Of a stretch of 9,560 bases of DNA, positions 1 to 7,780 are shown in pieces. The position numbers were made by a program, and so were the translations under genes. The notes under the pieces are model-generated. The model searched no databases. It had not been told where the DNA came from and saw nothing but the letters and a program-made list of their open reading frames with translations. Positions within the stretch are counted from its first letter, which is position 1, and each line of letters begins with the position of its first letter. The stretch is from Lentzea sp. (lineage in GTDB: Bacteria > Actinomycetota > Actinomycetes > Mycobacteriales > Pseudonocardiaceae), in the NCBI GenBank assembly GCA_030146905.1, contig JASLAV010000137.1:1-9560 (forward strand), given 5' to 3'.

Positions 1-235
1 CACTCTCGTACTGGAACGACAAGGCGTAGACGAGTTCCACGCCGAGCCCGGTGCCGAGTTCGACCGGCGCGAGCAGCGTGTGGTGGGCACGCGGCCGACC
101 GGTGAGAGCGAGTTGGGTGGGAAGATCGCCGAGCCACGCAGGCCCGGATACCGCGCAGGCGCCCACGTTGTCCGGTTCGCTGAGGTCGTACTGCTCAAGT
201 TCACACCACCACTGGCGCCGTGACCTGCAGCGCAA
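1..235 (-). CDS. 5' part of an unknown protein (partial, start uncertain)
   Basis: From about 200 to the window edge the frame one base over from the small membrane peptide is open and protein-like, reading ELEQYDLSEPDNVG, then SGPAWLGDLPTQLALTGR, then LLAPVELGTGLGVELVYAL. Third codon positions are mostly G or C. The only start codons in this frame are a TTG at 235, which overlaps the previous gene by 35 bases, and a GTG at 166; neither has a ribosome binding site. The lack of a convincing start, together with the membrane anchor that ends exactly where this frame becomes protein-like, suggests the two belong to one gene split by a +1 shift. No known domain is recognised. The 3' end lies outside the window. 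Confidence 0.55.
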   Translation of the reverse strand, partial: MRCRSRRQWWCELEQYDLSEPDNVGACAVSGPAWLGDLPTQLALTGRPRAHHTLLAPVELGTGLGVELVYALSFQYES

Positions 236-338
236 CGAGCCACAGCACCAGAAGCACGGTGACCGCCATCGCCAGCACGAGTAGGCCCATTGCGACCTTC
301 CTGCCGATGACGATCGAGCGCGGGACCTGGTCGCTCAT
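201..338 (-). CDS. Small single-pass membrane protein (45 aa), or 5' part of a frameshifted gene
   Basis: The ATG at 338 overlaps the stop of the membrane GTPase gene as ATGA and has an excellent AGGAAGGA ribosome binding site. The 45-residue product has a short basic cytoplasmic start (MSDQVPRSIVIGRK), one hydrophobic helix at about 16-38, and the end QVTAPVVV before a TGA at 203-201. The topology would be N-in/C-out. Codons are G/C-rich at the third position, as in the neighbours. Either it is a genuine small membrane peptide of the system, or it is the signal anchor of a larger protein: the reading frame one base over continues from here with good coding character (see the next gene). No family is recognised. 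Confidence 0.65.
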   Translation of the reverse strand: MSDQVPRSIVIGRKVAMGLLVLAMAVTVLLVLWLVALQVTAPVVV

Positions 339-1924
339 GCCCTGTCCTTCCTGTTCAACAGCCACAGCACCGGCGAGGCGGGGTCGTCGTTGACGACTGA
401 TCCGTGCGCCGAAACCTGGCGTGCGTCCTGATAGCTGACGACGAAGTACGACACCAGGGCGAAGTGGTTGTCCAAAGAGGACACAAGATCACGCTGGCCC
501 GCGTTGGTGAGCCAGTTCCGCACGGCCTCCGAACCTGCGCTGCCACGGTAGGGGTGATCCGCGCCTGACTTGTCGAGCAACCCGTCGGCCTTCGTCAGCA
601 CCACCGCGACGGGAATCGTGATCCGGTTCGCCCTGCGGGAGAACCCCTTCTCGCGCAACGCCTCCACGAACCGTTCCAGCACCTCCTTGGGCGCGGTGTT
701 GGACGCGTGCACCGTGCCGAGCACCGCACGATCGGTCTCGGAACGCACCTGGCGCAACGAGAACGGGTCGACGATGAACACGATGCCCTTGGTGAACCGC
801 AGGAACTGGGCGTCGGCGAGCTGATCCGCTCTCTCCACGACCTCTCCTGCGGGGTCATAGAGGTACAGCAGCCGTCGCGCGCGGCCCTGGCCGACGTACA
901 CGTTGTACGCGCGTGGCCGTTTGGTGATCGTCTTCGCCGCGCGATGGGGATCGGTGTGCACGCCGAGCTGGACGTTGGTCTCAAAACCCTGTTTCGCGCT
1001 CTCATCGGCGAACTCGAACCCGTTGTCCATCAGCATCAAACGGGAGACCGCAGTGTGCATGAACACCGACTTGCCCGCGCTGGGACCCGCGATCACCGGG
1101 ATGTGCACAGTGGGCGCGGCGAAGCCCTTGATCGGCAGCATGCTCTGGCAGTTCGGGCACTGGCCGCGCAGTTTCGCTTTGCCGAGCATCAGCAGCGTCG
1201 GCAGCGCCGTGTGGCACCGGCACGTCCTGTGCAGCACACCCTGCGTGCCGGGCACGAGTCCGCGATGGGCGGCGTCGCAGTTCGGACACCGGTATATGGG
1301 GCGGGTCACTTTGTCGTTGCAGTTCGGGCATTCCAGGGTGATGCCGCGAACGAACAGCACGGCGAGCTCCAACATTCGCGTGGTTCCCGCCGTGAGCAGA
1401 GCTCCGAGCACAACGGCGAGCAACAGCACGAGGAAGATCGCCGAGGCGACACCGACGAACGTCACCGCAGCGACCGCACCCAGCACCAGGCCGCCGGTCG
1501 TCGCCACCGCGGTCGGTACGGTCACAGCCTTCGGCAGGGTCGAGTACTTGAGCTTTTCCCACACGCGATCGTTGAACGAAGGCGTTATGACCCCGGTGGG
1601 CTCGCTCCGCCGACCGATGACGATCTTTGCCCACACCTGCTCGAACGTCTTGATGAGCACCGTGCGGTAGTCCAGCAGCACCGGGCCGGCGTAATAGCTG
1701 CGGTACGCCGGATCAGGACCTCGCTCCGACTCCGGTGCCGGCCCGATCCGCAGATGGGTGGTCGGACCGTGCGGCGTGAATCCCGCGAGCGCGGCCGTCA
1801 CGTACTCGACGGCGCCGACGACGAACGCGAAGACCGTCGCGATCGCGAGCGCCCCGCCCAGGACGTACGGACCGACGGTGCAGGCGATCGCGACGGCCAC
1901 GACGAAAAGAATCAGGTACCCCAT
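335..1924 (-). CDS. Membrane-embedded zinc-ribbon GTPase (double-GTPase type)
   Basis: The protein has 529 residues from the ATG at 1924, which shares one base with the GAP1 stop (TGATG) and has GGAGG five bases upstream. An in-frame ATG at 2161 lies within GAP1 and gives a non-natural N-terminus. Residues 3-48 form one long or two short membrane helices, a polar stretch of about 95 residues follows, and 143-178 forms a second hydrophobic block. Four Cys pairs come next (CPNC at 199-202, CPNC at 213-216, CRC at 235-237, CPNC at 256-259). Then the GTPase: G1-like AGPSAGKS at 279-286, where the first glycine of GxxxxGKS is alanine; G3-like YDPAGE at 356-361; and G4-like LTKAD at 443-447. The C-terminus holds PVLWLL, shared with the other GTPase of the operon. 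It is probably the membrane-bound half of a GTPase pair, with the GTPase domain cytoplasmic. The substitutions may mean altered nucleotide turnover. Confidence 0.88.
   Translation of the reverse strand: MGYLILFVVAVAIACTVGPYVLGGALAIATVFAFVVGAVEYVTAALAGFTPHGPTTHLRIGPAPESERGPDPAYRSYYAGPVLLDYRTVLIKTFEQVWAKIVIGRRSEPTGVITPSFNDRVWEKLKYSTLPKAVTVPTAVATTGGLVLGAVAAVTFVGVASAIFLVLLLAVVLGALLTAGTTRMLELAVLFVRGITLECPNCNDKVTRPIYRCPNCDAAHRGLVPGTQGVLHRTCRCHTALPTLLMLGKAKLRGQCPNCQSMLPIKGFAAPTVHIPVIAGPSAGKSVFMHTAVSRLMLMDNGFEFADESAKQGFETNVQLGVHTDPHRAAKTITKRPRAYNVYVGQGRARRLLYLYDPAGEVVERADQLADAQFLRFTKGIVFIVDPFSLRQVRSETDRAVLGTVHASNTAPKEVLERFVEALREKGFSRRANRITIPVAVVLTKADGLLDKSGADHPYRGSAGSEAVRNWLTNAGQRDLVSSLDNHFALVSYFVVSYQDARQVSAHGSVVNDDPASPVLWLLNRKDRA
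345..352 (-). promoter_or_regulatory. Strong ribosome binding site of the small membrane-peptide gene
   Basis: AGGAAGGA lies six bases upstream of the ATG at 338. It is the most purine-rich ribosome binding site in the window and the main evidence that the short frame behind it is a real gene start. Confidence 0.75.
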
Positions 1925-4134
1925 CAACGCCTCCGCAGTCCGAGAAGGCCGAGCACACCCCGCCGCTCGTGGGACGCCCGCCACCCCTGCCACCACTTGG
2001 CCCAGCCGCCCCGCGGAGCGTTGATGCCAAGGCTGTCCGCAGTGGGCTTGAGCGCCTCGCCGATCTTGTCGAGATGCCGGCGCCTGCGGGTTCGCAACGC
2101 CTCGGGCAGCGCCTCCTCGATGAGAGTGCGCCGCATCCTGTCGTTGTCGATCGTGCGCCATGCGACAACGATTGCCGCGATCTGCTGGGGTGGTGCGGTG
2201 ACGAGGTCGGTTCGCACGGCAACGCGGTACGCGGGCAGGAACTTCTCGGCATGGTCGTCCAGCACGAGCTGCAACAATGCGCTTTGCAGCACGGGATCCG
2301 CGCGTAGCACGAACGACGCGATGCTCGCGACCAGCCGATCGCGGATGTCACCCGGCACCGTTTTCGCCATCTCGAGTCCGGAGAGCACTACCCGGTCAGA
2401 CGCGTTGTTCGGTGCGGTGGTGCGGAAGAGGGTGATCTTGGCGGCCGCACGCAACGCGTCGCGGTCGCCTGACGGCAACTCGTGCACCACCTGGGACCGC
2501 AGCACCGCCTCCACGAGCCGCAGTTCCTTCTCACCCAACTCCGCTCCACCGACAGCACGCAAAGCTTGCTGGGCGATGCGTTTGCCGAGACCTGTCTCCG
2601 CGAGCGTCGTGACGGACGCGACGGCCAGCAGCCGCGTCGAGTCCTCGGTGGACAGCTCGCCCGGCCACAGCACCGAGCCGAAGTGGCGCCAGCTGAGGCC
2701 GGGCACTCGTGCGGCTTCGCAGAGCACCCCGACCGGGTCCTTTCTGCCGCCGCGCGCCAGCACGAGGTCGGTCAGCAGGAGCCGCTGGCCTCTCGCCCCA
2801 CGTGCGAGCAGCTCTGCTGCGGGCACTGAGAAGGAGGTTGCAAGCCTGGTTAGCTCCCTGGGGTCCGAGAGCCGCCGGTCGAGCACGTCGAGCAACGCGG
2901 TGAGCAGGTCCCGGTGTTCGTTCAGCCGATGCAGCAGCACGTCGTTGCCGGACAACGCGGGCAGCACGATGTTCTCGGCGACGTCCTCGAGGTCCGCACG
3001 GTCGAGCTTCGGTAGCCACACCTGCTCGCTGGAGCCGAGCGCCGCGATGAAGTACGTCCCGTACAACGATGTCGGGACGGGCTCGCCCTGGTGGGCCGCC
3101 GTGCGCAGGAGCTCCGACCAGCGCGGTAGGTCGGCGGGTCCGCCGTGGTCCTGCACGTGGTCCGCGATGCGTTGCCACGTCTGCGCGGACAGGCAGCGCG
3201 GCATTCGGTCCACCGCGAGACCGACCGCGGCGGGCAGGTTGCCGGCCTCTCCCGTCGGTAGGCCGAACTGGAATTCCAGCAATGTCGCGAGCGGGTCCAG
3301 TTCTGTGATGGTCAGCGCGGGATTCGCCTGTTCGGCGAGCGCCAGTGCCTGTACGGCTTCGCCCGTCTCCCAAAGACTTCGCATCACGGACGCATATGGC
3401 GTAACGCCGTCGTTCGTCCTGGCCGGCTCAGTCAGGTCGATTGTCGTGAAGTTGCCGTACGGAGGTAGTCTCACGTCTGGTGTCGTGCACGCGAGCAGGA
3501 CGTCGGTCTCTTCTGGCCGCGACGTGTAGGTGACGAACGAGACCCGCGCGGCGAGCGCACGCGGCAGTGAGCGACACACGACGGCAAGCCAGCGCGCTGC
3601 TGACTCGTCGTCCGGCACGACCAGCACCACCCGGCCTCGTCCGTCGGTGAGCACTCGCTGCACAGCGCTGAGCAGGTGAGCGAGTTTGTCCCCATCGACG
3701 GGAAACCGTTGATCGTCATGGGTGTGCAACGCAGTCACCTCTGCTAATGAGGTGTTCGCGCCACGAGTGTGAGTCCACACAGGACTACGCCACAGGTCGA
3801 TCGGCAGCATCGAACCGAGCTCGAGTTCGGCGTCGTCGAGCAACAGGGCGTGGGCGAAGTAGTTGCCCATCCGGCCGGTGAAGTCCGCACCGACGTACTT
3901 GCTCTGGAACAGCACGGCACCTCGACCGGAGGTGGCGTAGCCGAACGCGACGGGAAACTCGCCGGGATCGCCGGCGCGCGCGGCGAAACCAGGACCCGGC
4001 TCGTAGGCGCTCGCGCGGATTGCGAGCTCCACCAGCGGCTTCGGTGCACCCGGTGTGACGGCGGCGACCTGGAACCCCTGGATCCCCTCGATGCCGTCCT
4101 CGCACGAGGTGTAGTGCAGTTGGCGGACGGTCAT
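1924..4134 (-). CDS. GTPase-associated protein 1 (GAP1, type-2 N-terminal domain)
   Basis: The protein has 736 residues. The N-terminus, with QLHYTSCEDG at 5-14, GFQVAAVTPG at 20-29 and then GRMGNYFAHAL at 87-97, is the recognisable start of the GAP1 type-2 N-terminal domain (about 4-140). The middle domain covers about 145-240, including VSFVTYTSRPEE and LACTTPDVRLPP. The rest, about 260-736, is helical and carries no catalytic motif I can see, matching the family's long C-terminal region. It ends in a basic tail (GLLGLRRR). GAP1 proteins are known from genome comparison as constant partners of paired GTPases in predicted conflict systems; their biochemical role is not established. Regulation or docking of the GTPases on either side is an inference. 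The start ATG at 4134 has GAGGGG six bases upstream and overlaps the previous stop as ATGA; a longer in-frame start at 4179 lies inside the GTPase gene and is less likely. Confidence 0.87.
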   Translation of the reverse strand: MTVRQLHYTSCEDGIEGIQGFQVAAVTPGAPKPLVELAIRASAYEPGPGFAARAGDPGEFPVAFGYATSGRGAVLFQSKYVGADFTGRMGNYFAHALLLDDAELELGSMLPIDLWRSPVWTHTRGANTSLAEVTALHTHDDQRFPVDGDKLAHLLSAVQRVLTDGRGRVVLVVPDDESAARWLAVVCRSLPRALAARVSFVTYTSRPEETDVLLACTTPDVRLPPYGNFTTIDLTEPARTNDGVTPYASVMRSLWETGEAVQALALAEQANPALTITELDPLATLLEFQFGLPTGEAGNLPAAVGLAVDRMPRCLSAQTWQRIADHVQDHGGPADLPRWSELLRTAAHQGEPVPTSLYGTYFIAALGSSEQVWLPKLDRADLEDVAENIVLPALSGNDVLLHRLNEHRDLLTALLDVLDRRLSDPRELTRLATSFSVPAAELLARGARGQRLLLTDLVLARGGRKDPVGVLCEAARVPGLSWRHFGSVLWPGELSTEDSTRLLAVASVTTLAETGLGKRIAQQALRAVGGAELGEKELRLVEAVLRSQVVHELPSGDRDALRAAAKITLFRTTAPNNASDRVVLSGLEMAKTVPGDIRDRLVASIASFVLRADPVLQSALLQLVLDDHAEKFLPAYRVAVRTDLVTAPPQQIAAIVVAWRTIDNDRMRRTLIEEALPEALRTRRRRHLDKIGEALKPTADSLGINAPRGGWAKWWQGWRASHERRGVLGLLGLRRR
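1930..1934 (-). promoter_or_regulatory. Ribosome binding site of the membrane GTPase gene
   Basis: GGAGG lies five bases upstream of the ATG at 1924, inside the last codons of the GAP1 gene. Confidence 0.75.
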
Positions 4135-5240
4135 CGCTTTCCCCTCGACTTGATCGCGCCGAACCTGGCGAGCAACCACAACATCGGGTCCTCCAGGCGA
4201 TAGGGATGCACGCCCTCGGGTGACAGCTGTGTGCCGTTGACGGGTGGCGCACCCAACGCGGACATCCCGAAGTATCGGTAGTTCTGGAACGTGTTCGCGA
4301 TCGTCCGGTCGAACGCGGGGTCGTACCAGCGGTCGAGCCAGCCGCGGACCTCTTCGTGCACGTCGAGACCGTCGGCTTCGTCGTAGACACCGTCGTGCCG
4401 GGAAGGCCGACGCAACGGCGAGTGCGGGTCGAGCGTGTCGCGCAGCACGTCGAGCTTGGTCAGGGCGATCGCGAGCGGTGTGCGCAGCCTCGCGTTCGCC
4501 CGGCCGCGACTCCGTTCCCGCAACAGCTCGCCGAGCCGGTTGACGACGTGGAGCTGTTCGGTGAAACGAGTTTTCGAACCCGTCGCGCCGATCAGTTCCC
4601 TGACCTTGGGCATTTGCACGGGGTCGAGCAGCAGGATGATCCCCTCGGCCGCGTCGAGGTAGCCGATCAGCTGGTCCATCGCCTGTGCGCGGGCGACGTC
4701 CTCCCCTGCTGTGTCGTAGAAGACCGTGACCACCGGCTCGATACGGGTCGATCCGAAAAAGCCAGACTTGGGGAACCGCAAGCTGAATATGAGCGGTTCG
4801 GGCGTGGAGACGCGCGCGGACGCTGTCTGCCGGAGCGGTCGCCCCTCCTCGAACAGCGGTGTCTCGAAGTCACGCTGGTAGCGGATGCGCGACCCGTCGC
4901 CGAGCAGGTCGAGCGACATGCCGGTGAACCGCTCGTTGACCTGACCTCGCTGGAACTCGTGCACCAGCACGCCGACCCAGGTGCTCTTGCCCGAGTCGGC
5001 CGAACCAATCACCGCGATGTTGCGGCCGCCGCAGTCGAGGTACTCGCGCAACAGGTCGTGTCCACACTGCGGGCACGTGCGCCGTGCCTGCGGCAGTTCG
5101 CCGTGTGGGCACCGGCTCTTCTTGAGCTGCCGTTCGGGGAACGGCTCACCCCTGTGTTCGCAGCGCTCACCGCACCGCATGTGCAGGTCCGAGCGGCGGT
5201 GCTGGGTCCAGCAGTTCGGGCATTTCACGGTGAGCCTCAC
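4131..5240 (-). CDS. Zinc-ribbon plus TRAFAC-clade (double-GTPase type) GTPase, soluble
   Basis: The protein has 369 residues and starts at the GTG at 5240, which overlaps the previous stop as GTGA. The N-terminal 61 residues form a cysteine-rich zinc-binding block: CPNC at 7-10, Cys23/Cys27, CPH at 44-46 and CPQCGH at 56-61. A P-loop GTPase domain follows, with G1 GSADSGKST at 79-87 (a good GxxxxGKS/T), G3 DTAGED at 176-181 and G4 TKLD at 261-264 (a variant of NKxD). A C-terminal PMLWLLARF at 352-360 is matched in the second GTPase of the operon (PVLWLL). These features fit the TRAFAC-like GTPases named double-GTPase, which are found beside GAP1 proteins. It has no membrane segment. The likely role is a nucleotide-dependent switch, with the zinc ribbons giving protein or nucleic-acid contact; the partner is inferred from the neighbouring GAP1 gene. 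The stop overlaps the GAP1 start as ATGA. Confidence 0.9.
   Translation of the reverse strand: MRLTVKCPNCWTQHRRSDLHMRCGERCEHRGEPFPERQLKKSRCPHGELPQARRTCPQCGHDLLREYLDCGGRNIAVIGSADSGKSTWVGVLVHEFQRGQVNERFTGMSLDLLGDGSRIRYQRDFETPLFEEGRPLRQTASARVSTPEPLIFSLRFPKSGFFGSTRIEPVVTVFYDTAGEDVARAQAMDQLIGYLDAAEGIILLLDPVQMPKVRELIGATGSKTRFTEQLHVVNRLGELLRERSRGRANARLRTPLAIALTKLDVLRDTLDPHSPLRRPSRHDGVYDEADGLDVHEEVRGWLDRWYDPAFDRTIANTFQNYRYFGMSALGAPPVNGTQLSPEGVHPYRLEDPMLWLLARFGAIKSRGKR
4141..4146 (-). promoter_or_regulatory. Ribosome binding site of the GAP1 gene
   Basis: GAGGGG lies six bases upstream of the ATG at 4134. It decides for this start over the in-frame ATG at 4179. Confidence 0.7.
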
Positions 5241-7780
5241 ACGGTGAGCCGATCGGGACGGGACGGGACCAGGACGACACGCTTGTCGGCGGAGAACGCA
5301 CGCAGGTGCACCGGTTTGCGCAGGTGCACCGGGATCTGGAACTCGGCGCTCACCGGAGACGGCCCGCCGTCCACGCGCAGCAACACCTCGCCGTCACCCG
5401 CGTCCAGCGGCCGCACACCGGACTTGGCGACCAGCACCACTGGCGGTACCTCCTGTTCGCTCGCGATCACGAGCCGTCGTCTGCGTCGCGAGAACCGGGA
5501 GACGGACTCGACGGTGTAGTTCGCGGTTCCGCTCGCGGATCCCTTGCGCAGCAGAAGCGGGCCGAAACTCCGCTCGCCGTCGTACGTCGCTGTAGTGCAC
5601 ACGCCAAGCCAGTACTCGCCGGGTGGCATCGGCACCGAGATTCCCCGACTCTCGTACGCGACGCGGGTGACGTCCACGAAAGACGATTCCGGGTCGGTGG
5701 GTCCGGTCGGCTTCCCGTTCACCCGCCAGAGAACGCGCACCGACGTCACACCGGGAGGCCACTCCCAGGTGAGCCGGATCGCGGTGCCCATCGGGTGCAC
5801 CTTCACCGCACGCACAGAGCTTTGCTGCACGTAGAGCTCGCACGGCGCGCCGATCGCGGCGAGGTCGCCCAATACCGTGATCGGCAACAGGACCTGTCGC
5901 CGTCCTGGCACGCTCACCCGGCCGCGCAGCTGTCCTCGTCCCGAGGACCCCGACTCGGACACGGGAGTGCCGTGCCCGCGCGCCCGAGTGACCGAAACGA
6001 CGCCGGGCGGCGGCGGATCCTCACCCGTACGCAACTCCAGCAGTTCCACGTCGCCTCGGGGCGGTGGTGTCCAGTGTGCGACCAGTTCGCCGTCGTCGAA
6101 CTCCGCAGCAAGATCGTTCACGCCGACCGGAACCTCCTGGCAGCGCGCGGTCGCGTGGCACCCATCGCTGTGCACGGTCGTGCCGTCCGCGAGCCGATAG
6201 CGCACCCGCACGAGGTAGTCGTACTGCCTGCCCGGCTGAACTTCCTTGTCGGTGAAAGATTCCGCGGTCGCGTCGCGCACCGCCGTTCCGGAACGTGTGA
6301 CGGTCGCCCCGGTCGATCCGTCGGGCAACTTCCAGCGCCCGGTGATGCGGTCCGGGTCGCCGCGCAGTTCCAGCCCGCTCACCTCGCCGAGGACGATGAC
6401 GTCCTTGGTACGCCGGGGTTGAGCTGACGGCGTCCCGTCGCGCAAGGTATGCACCGCGTACTCCAGGCGGACACCGTTGGGCGGCTTGTGGTCGACGCAC
6501 TCCAGAACGTCGGTCTCCTCACACACAGTGGTGTTCCCACGCGTGACGCGGTAGGTAATGTGCCCGGCGGTCGACCGGCTAGGCTGCCACGACACCACGA
6601 CATGGCCGTCTTGCACGCGCGCAGTCGCTTTCGCGGGCTCGGCCGGACGGCAGCGCTGCAACGCCGCGCTCACGCGGTCGTCTGCCAGCTCCGCGTGGAC
6701 CCGGTGGTAGCCCGCGACGGCAGCCTCGACATCCGTCGCCTCCAACGCCTCGCAGCGAGCCAATTCAGAGTCCAGTTCGGACAGTCGCGCCTTCAGTGAT
6801 GCCAGCTGTTCGGGCCACCCGTCTGGAAGAGCGGGCTGCTGCTGGAGCACGGTGAGCGCGGCACGCAACCGCAGTTCGCGCACCGCCCGCTGATAGTTCT
6901 CCTGCCAGCCCGGCACGTCCTGCACCGCACCGAACCGGCGCGCACACCACACGGCGTACGCCACCGCACCGGGATCGGCCTGGACGCCGAGTGCGGGCAG
7001 GCGCTCGGACGCGGAGCGGGCAGCACGTGCGACGTCGGCGTAGCTGTAGGCAGCCTGGTCGCCGAGCGCGCTCAAAAGCTCGTGCCGCAGCACGGTGACC
7101 AGGTCGCCGCCTTCGATCCACTGCTGGACCAGCTTGAGCAACGTCGTCTCCGCCGCGCTGTCCGTCGACCGCGACACCCGGAGTTTGTTGCGGCGGCCGA
7201 CAAGCGCGGCGGTCGTCGCCTTCACGCCGCCGAGCTCGGACATGTAGTCCCACAAAGAGTCTCGGCGCAGCTGGGCGAGATGACCGCGTGCCTCCGTCCA
7301 TTGCCGCGGTTCTGGCGAGTCCGGCAGCTCGATCGGGGAAAGCTCACGACCGCCGATTCCGGACAGCGCCGCGACCACTGCGGCACGGGACACCTTCAAC
7401 ATCCGTGCCAGCGTCGTCAGCTCACCGGGCGGCAACCCCGGCGCGCCTTGCGTCCGCTGCCGGACAACCTCCGTCAGTCGCGCGGCACGTGCCACGACCT
7501 GCGTCCGGTGGCTCTCCCGGCGCGCCGGGTTGAGCAGTGTCGCTGCGGCGAGGTCGTGCTGTGCACGGAGAACCTCCGTGGCACGGCGGAAGTTGCGGTA
7601 CCGCTGCTTGCCGAACTCACGGCCGACCTCCTCCACGGCCGCGCGCACGACGTGGGTGTCGGAGACGTTGTGCGGCAGGAGGTAGACCCGGAAGAGATCC
7701 TCGTCTGGCCGCCAGCCCTCCTGCACCGGTTTGAGCACTTCCTCCAAAAACCTCGTGTCGTCGAATTCCCACTCGTTCAC
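5237..7780 (-). CDS. Helical (possible J-like) plus multi-FN3-like domain protein, Hsp70-linked
   Basis: This 847-residue protein starts at the GTG at 7780, which overlaps the Hsp70 stop as GTGA; the reading frame extends further upstream but only inside hsp70. No close Shine-Dalgarno is visible, so translational coupling is likely. Residues 1-380 are mostly helical. Residues 27-97 resemble a J-domain fold (DLFRVYLL, VRAAVEEVGREF, then TLLNPARRESH, like the usual 'LSDPxxRxxYD' end) but lack the HPD tripeptide. Residues 300-375 look like helical repeats or a coiled coil. Four fibronectin-III-like beta domains follow at about 382-463, 465-548, 553-650 and 655-745, with signatures such as VVVSWQP, YDYLVRVRY and IRLTWEWPP. 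A further beta-rich region covers 752-847. There is no signal peptide, so it is probably cytosolic. It is most likely an adaptor or scaffold working with the Hsp70. The domain boundaries are by eye; the FN3 assignment is firmer than the J-like one. Confidence 0.85.
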   Translation of the reverse strand: MNEWEFDDTRFLEEVLKPVQEGWRPDEDLFRVYLLPHNVSDTHVVRAAVEEVGREFGKQRYRNFRRATEVLRAQHDLAAATLLNPARRESHRTQVVARAARLTEVVRQRTQGAPGLPPGELTTLARMLKVSRAAVVAALSGIGGRELSPIELPDSPEPRQWTEARGHLAQLRRDSLWDYMSELGGVKATTAALVGRRNKLRVSRSTDSAAETTLLKLVQQWIEGGDLVTVLRHELLSALGDQAAYSYADVARAARSASERLPALGVQADPGAVAYAVWCARRFGAVQDVPGWQENYQRAVRELRLRAALTVLQQQPALPDGWPEQLASLKARLSELDSELARCEALEATDVEAAVAGYHRVHAELADDRVSAALQRCRPAEPAKATARVQDGHVVVSWQPSRSTAGHITYRVTRGNTTVCEETDVLECVDHKPPNGVRLEYAVHTLRDGTPSAQPRRTKDVIVLGEVSGLELRGDPDRITGRWKLPDGSTGATVTRSGTAVRDATAESFTDKEVQPGRQYDYLVRVRYRLADGTTVHSDGCHATARCQEVPVGVNDLAAEFDDGELVAHWTPPPRGDVELLELRTGEDPPPPGVVSVTRARGHGTPVSESGSSGRGQLRGRVSVPGRRQVLLPITVLGDLAAIGAPCELYVQQSSVRAVKVHPMGTAIRLTWEWPPGVTSVRVLWRVNGKPTGPTDPESSFVDVTRVAYESRGISVPMPPGEYWLGVCTTATYDGERSFGPLLLRKGSASGTANYTVESVSRFSRRRRRLVIASEQEVPPVVLVAKSGVRPLDAGDGEVLLRVDGGPSPVSAEFQIPVHLRKPVHLRAFSADKRVVLVPSRPDRLTV
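5301..5332. repeat. Short 18-base-period direct repeat in the FN3-protein gene
   Basis: The 14-base unit CGCAGGTGCACCGG occurs at 5301-5314 and again at 5319-5332, an 18-base period. On the coding strand it encodes the duplicated hexapeptide PVHLRK/PVHLRA near the C-terminus (about residues 817-828). The frame is preserved. Confidence 0.8.

Noticed and set aside
51..284. A 77-codon plus-strand open frame at the left edge.
   Set aside because: It is antisense to the minus-strand frames at 1-338, which have better coding character and, for the 338 start, a strong ribosome binding site.
1925..2161. 79-codon extension of the membrane GTPase frame upstream of 1924.
   Set aside because: It lies inside GAP1, whereas the ATG at 1924 has GGAGG five bases upstream and is followed at once by a natural membrane helix.
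707..3529. A 940-codon open frame on the plus strand.
   Set aside because: It lies antisense to the membrane GTPase and GAP1 genes, whose products show clear family motifs. Its product is Arg/Ser/His-rich without any motif, as expected of a shadow frame in high-GC DNA.
4356..5519. A 387-codon open frame on the plus strand.
   Set aside because: It is antisense to the soluble GTPase and the end of the FN3 gene, has low-complexity composition and no domain; it is a shadow frame.
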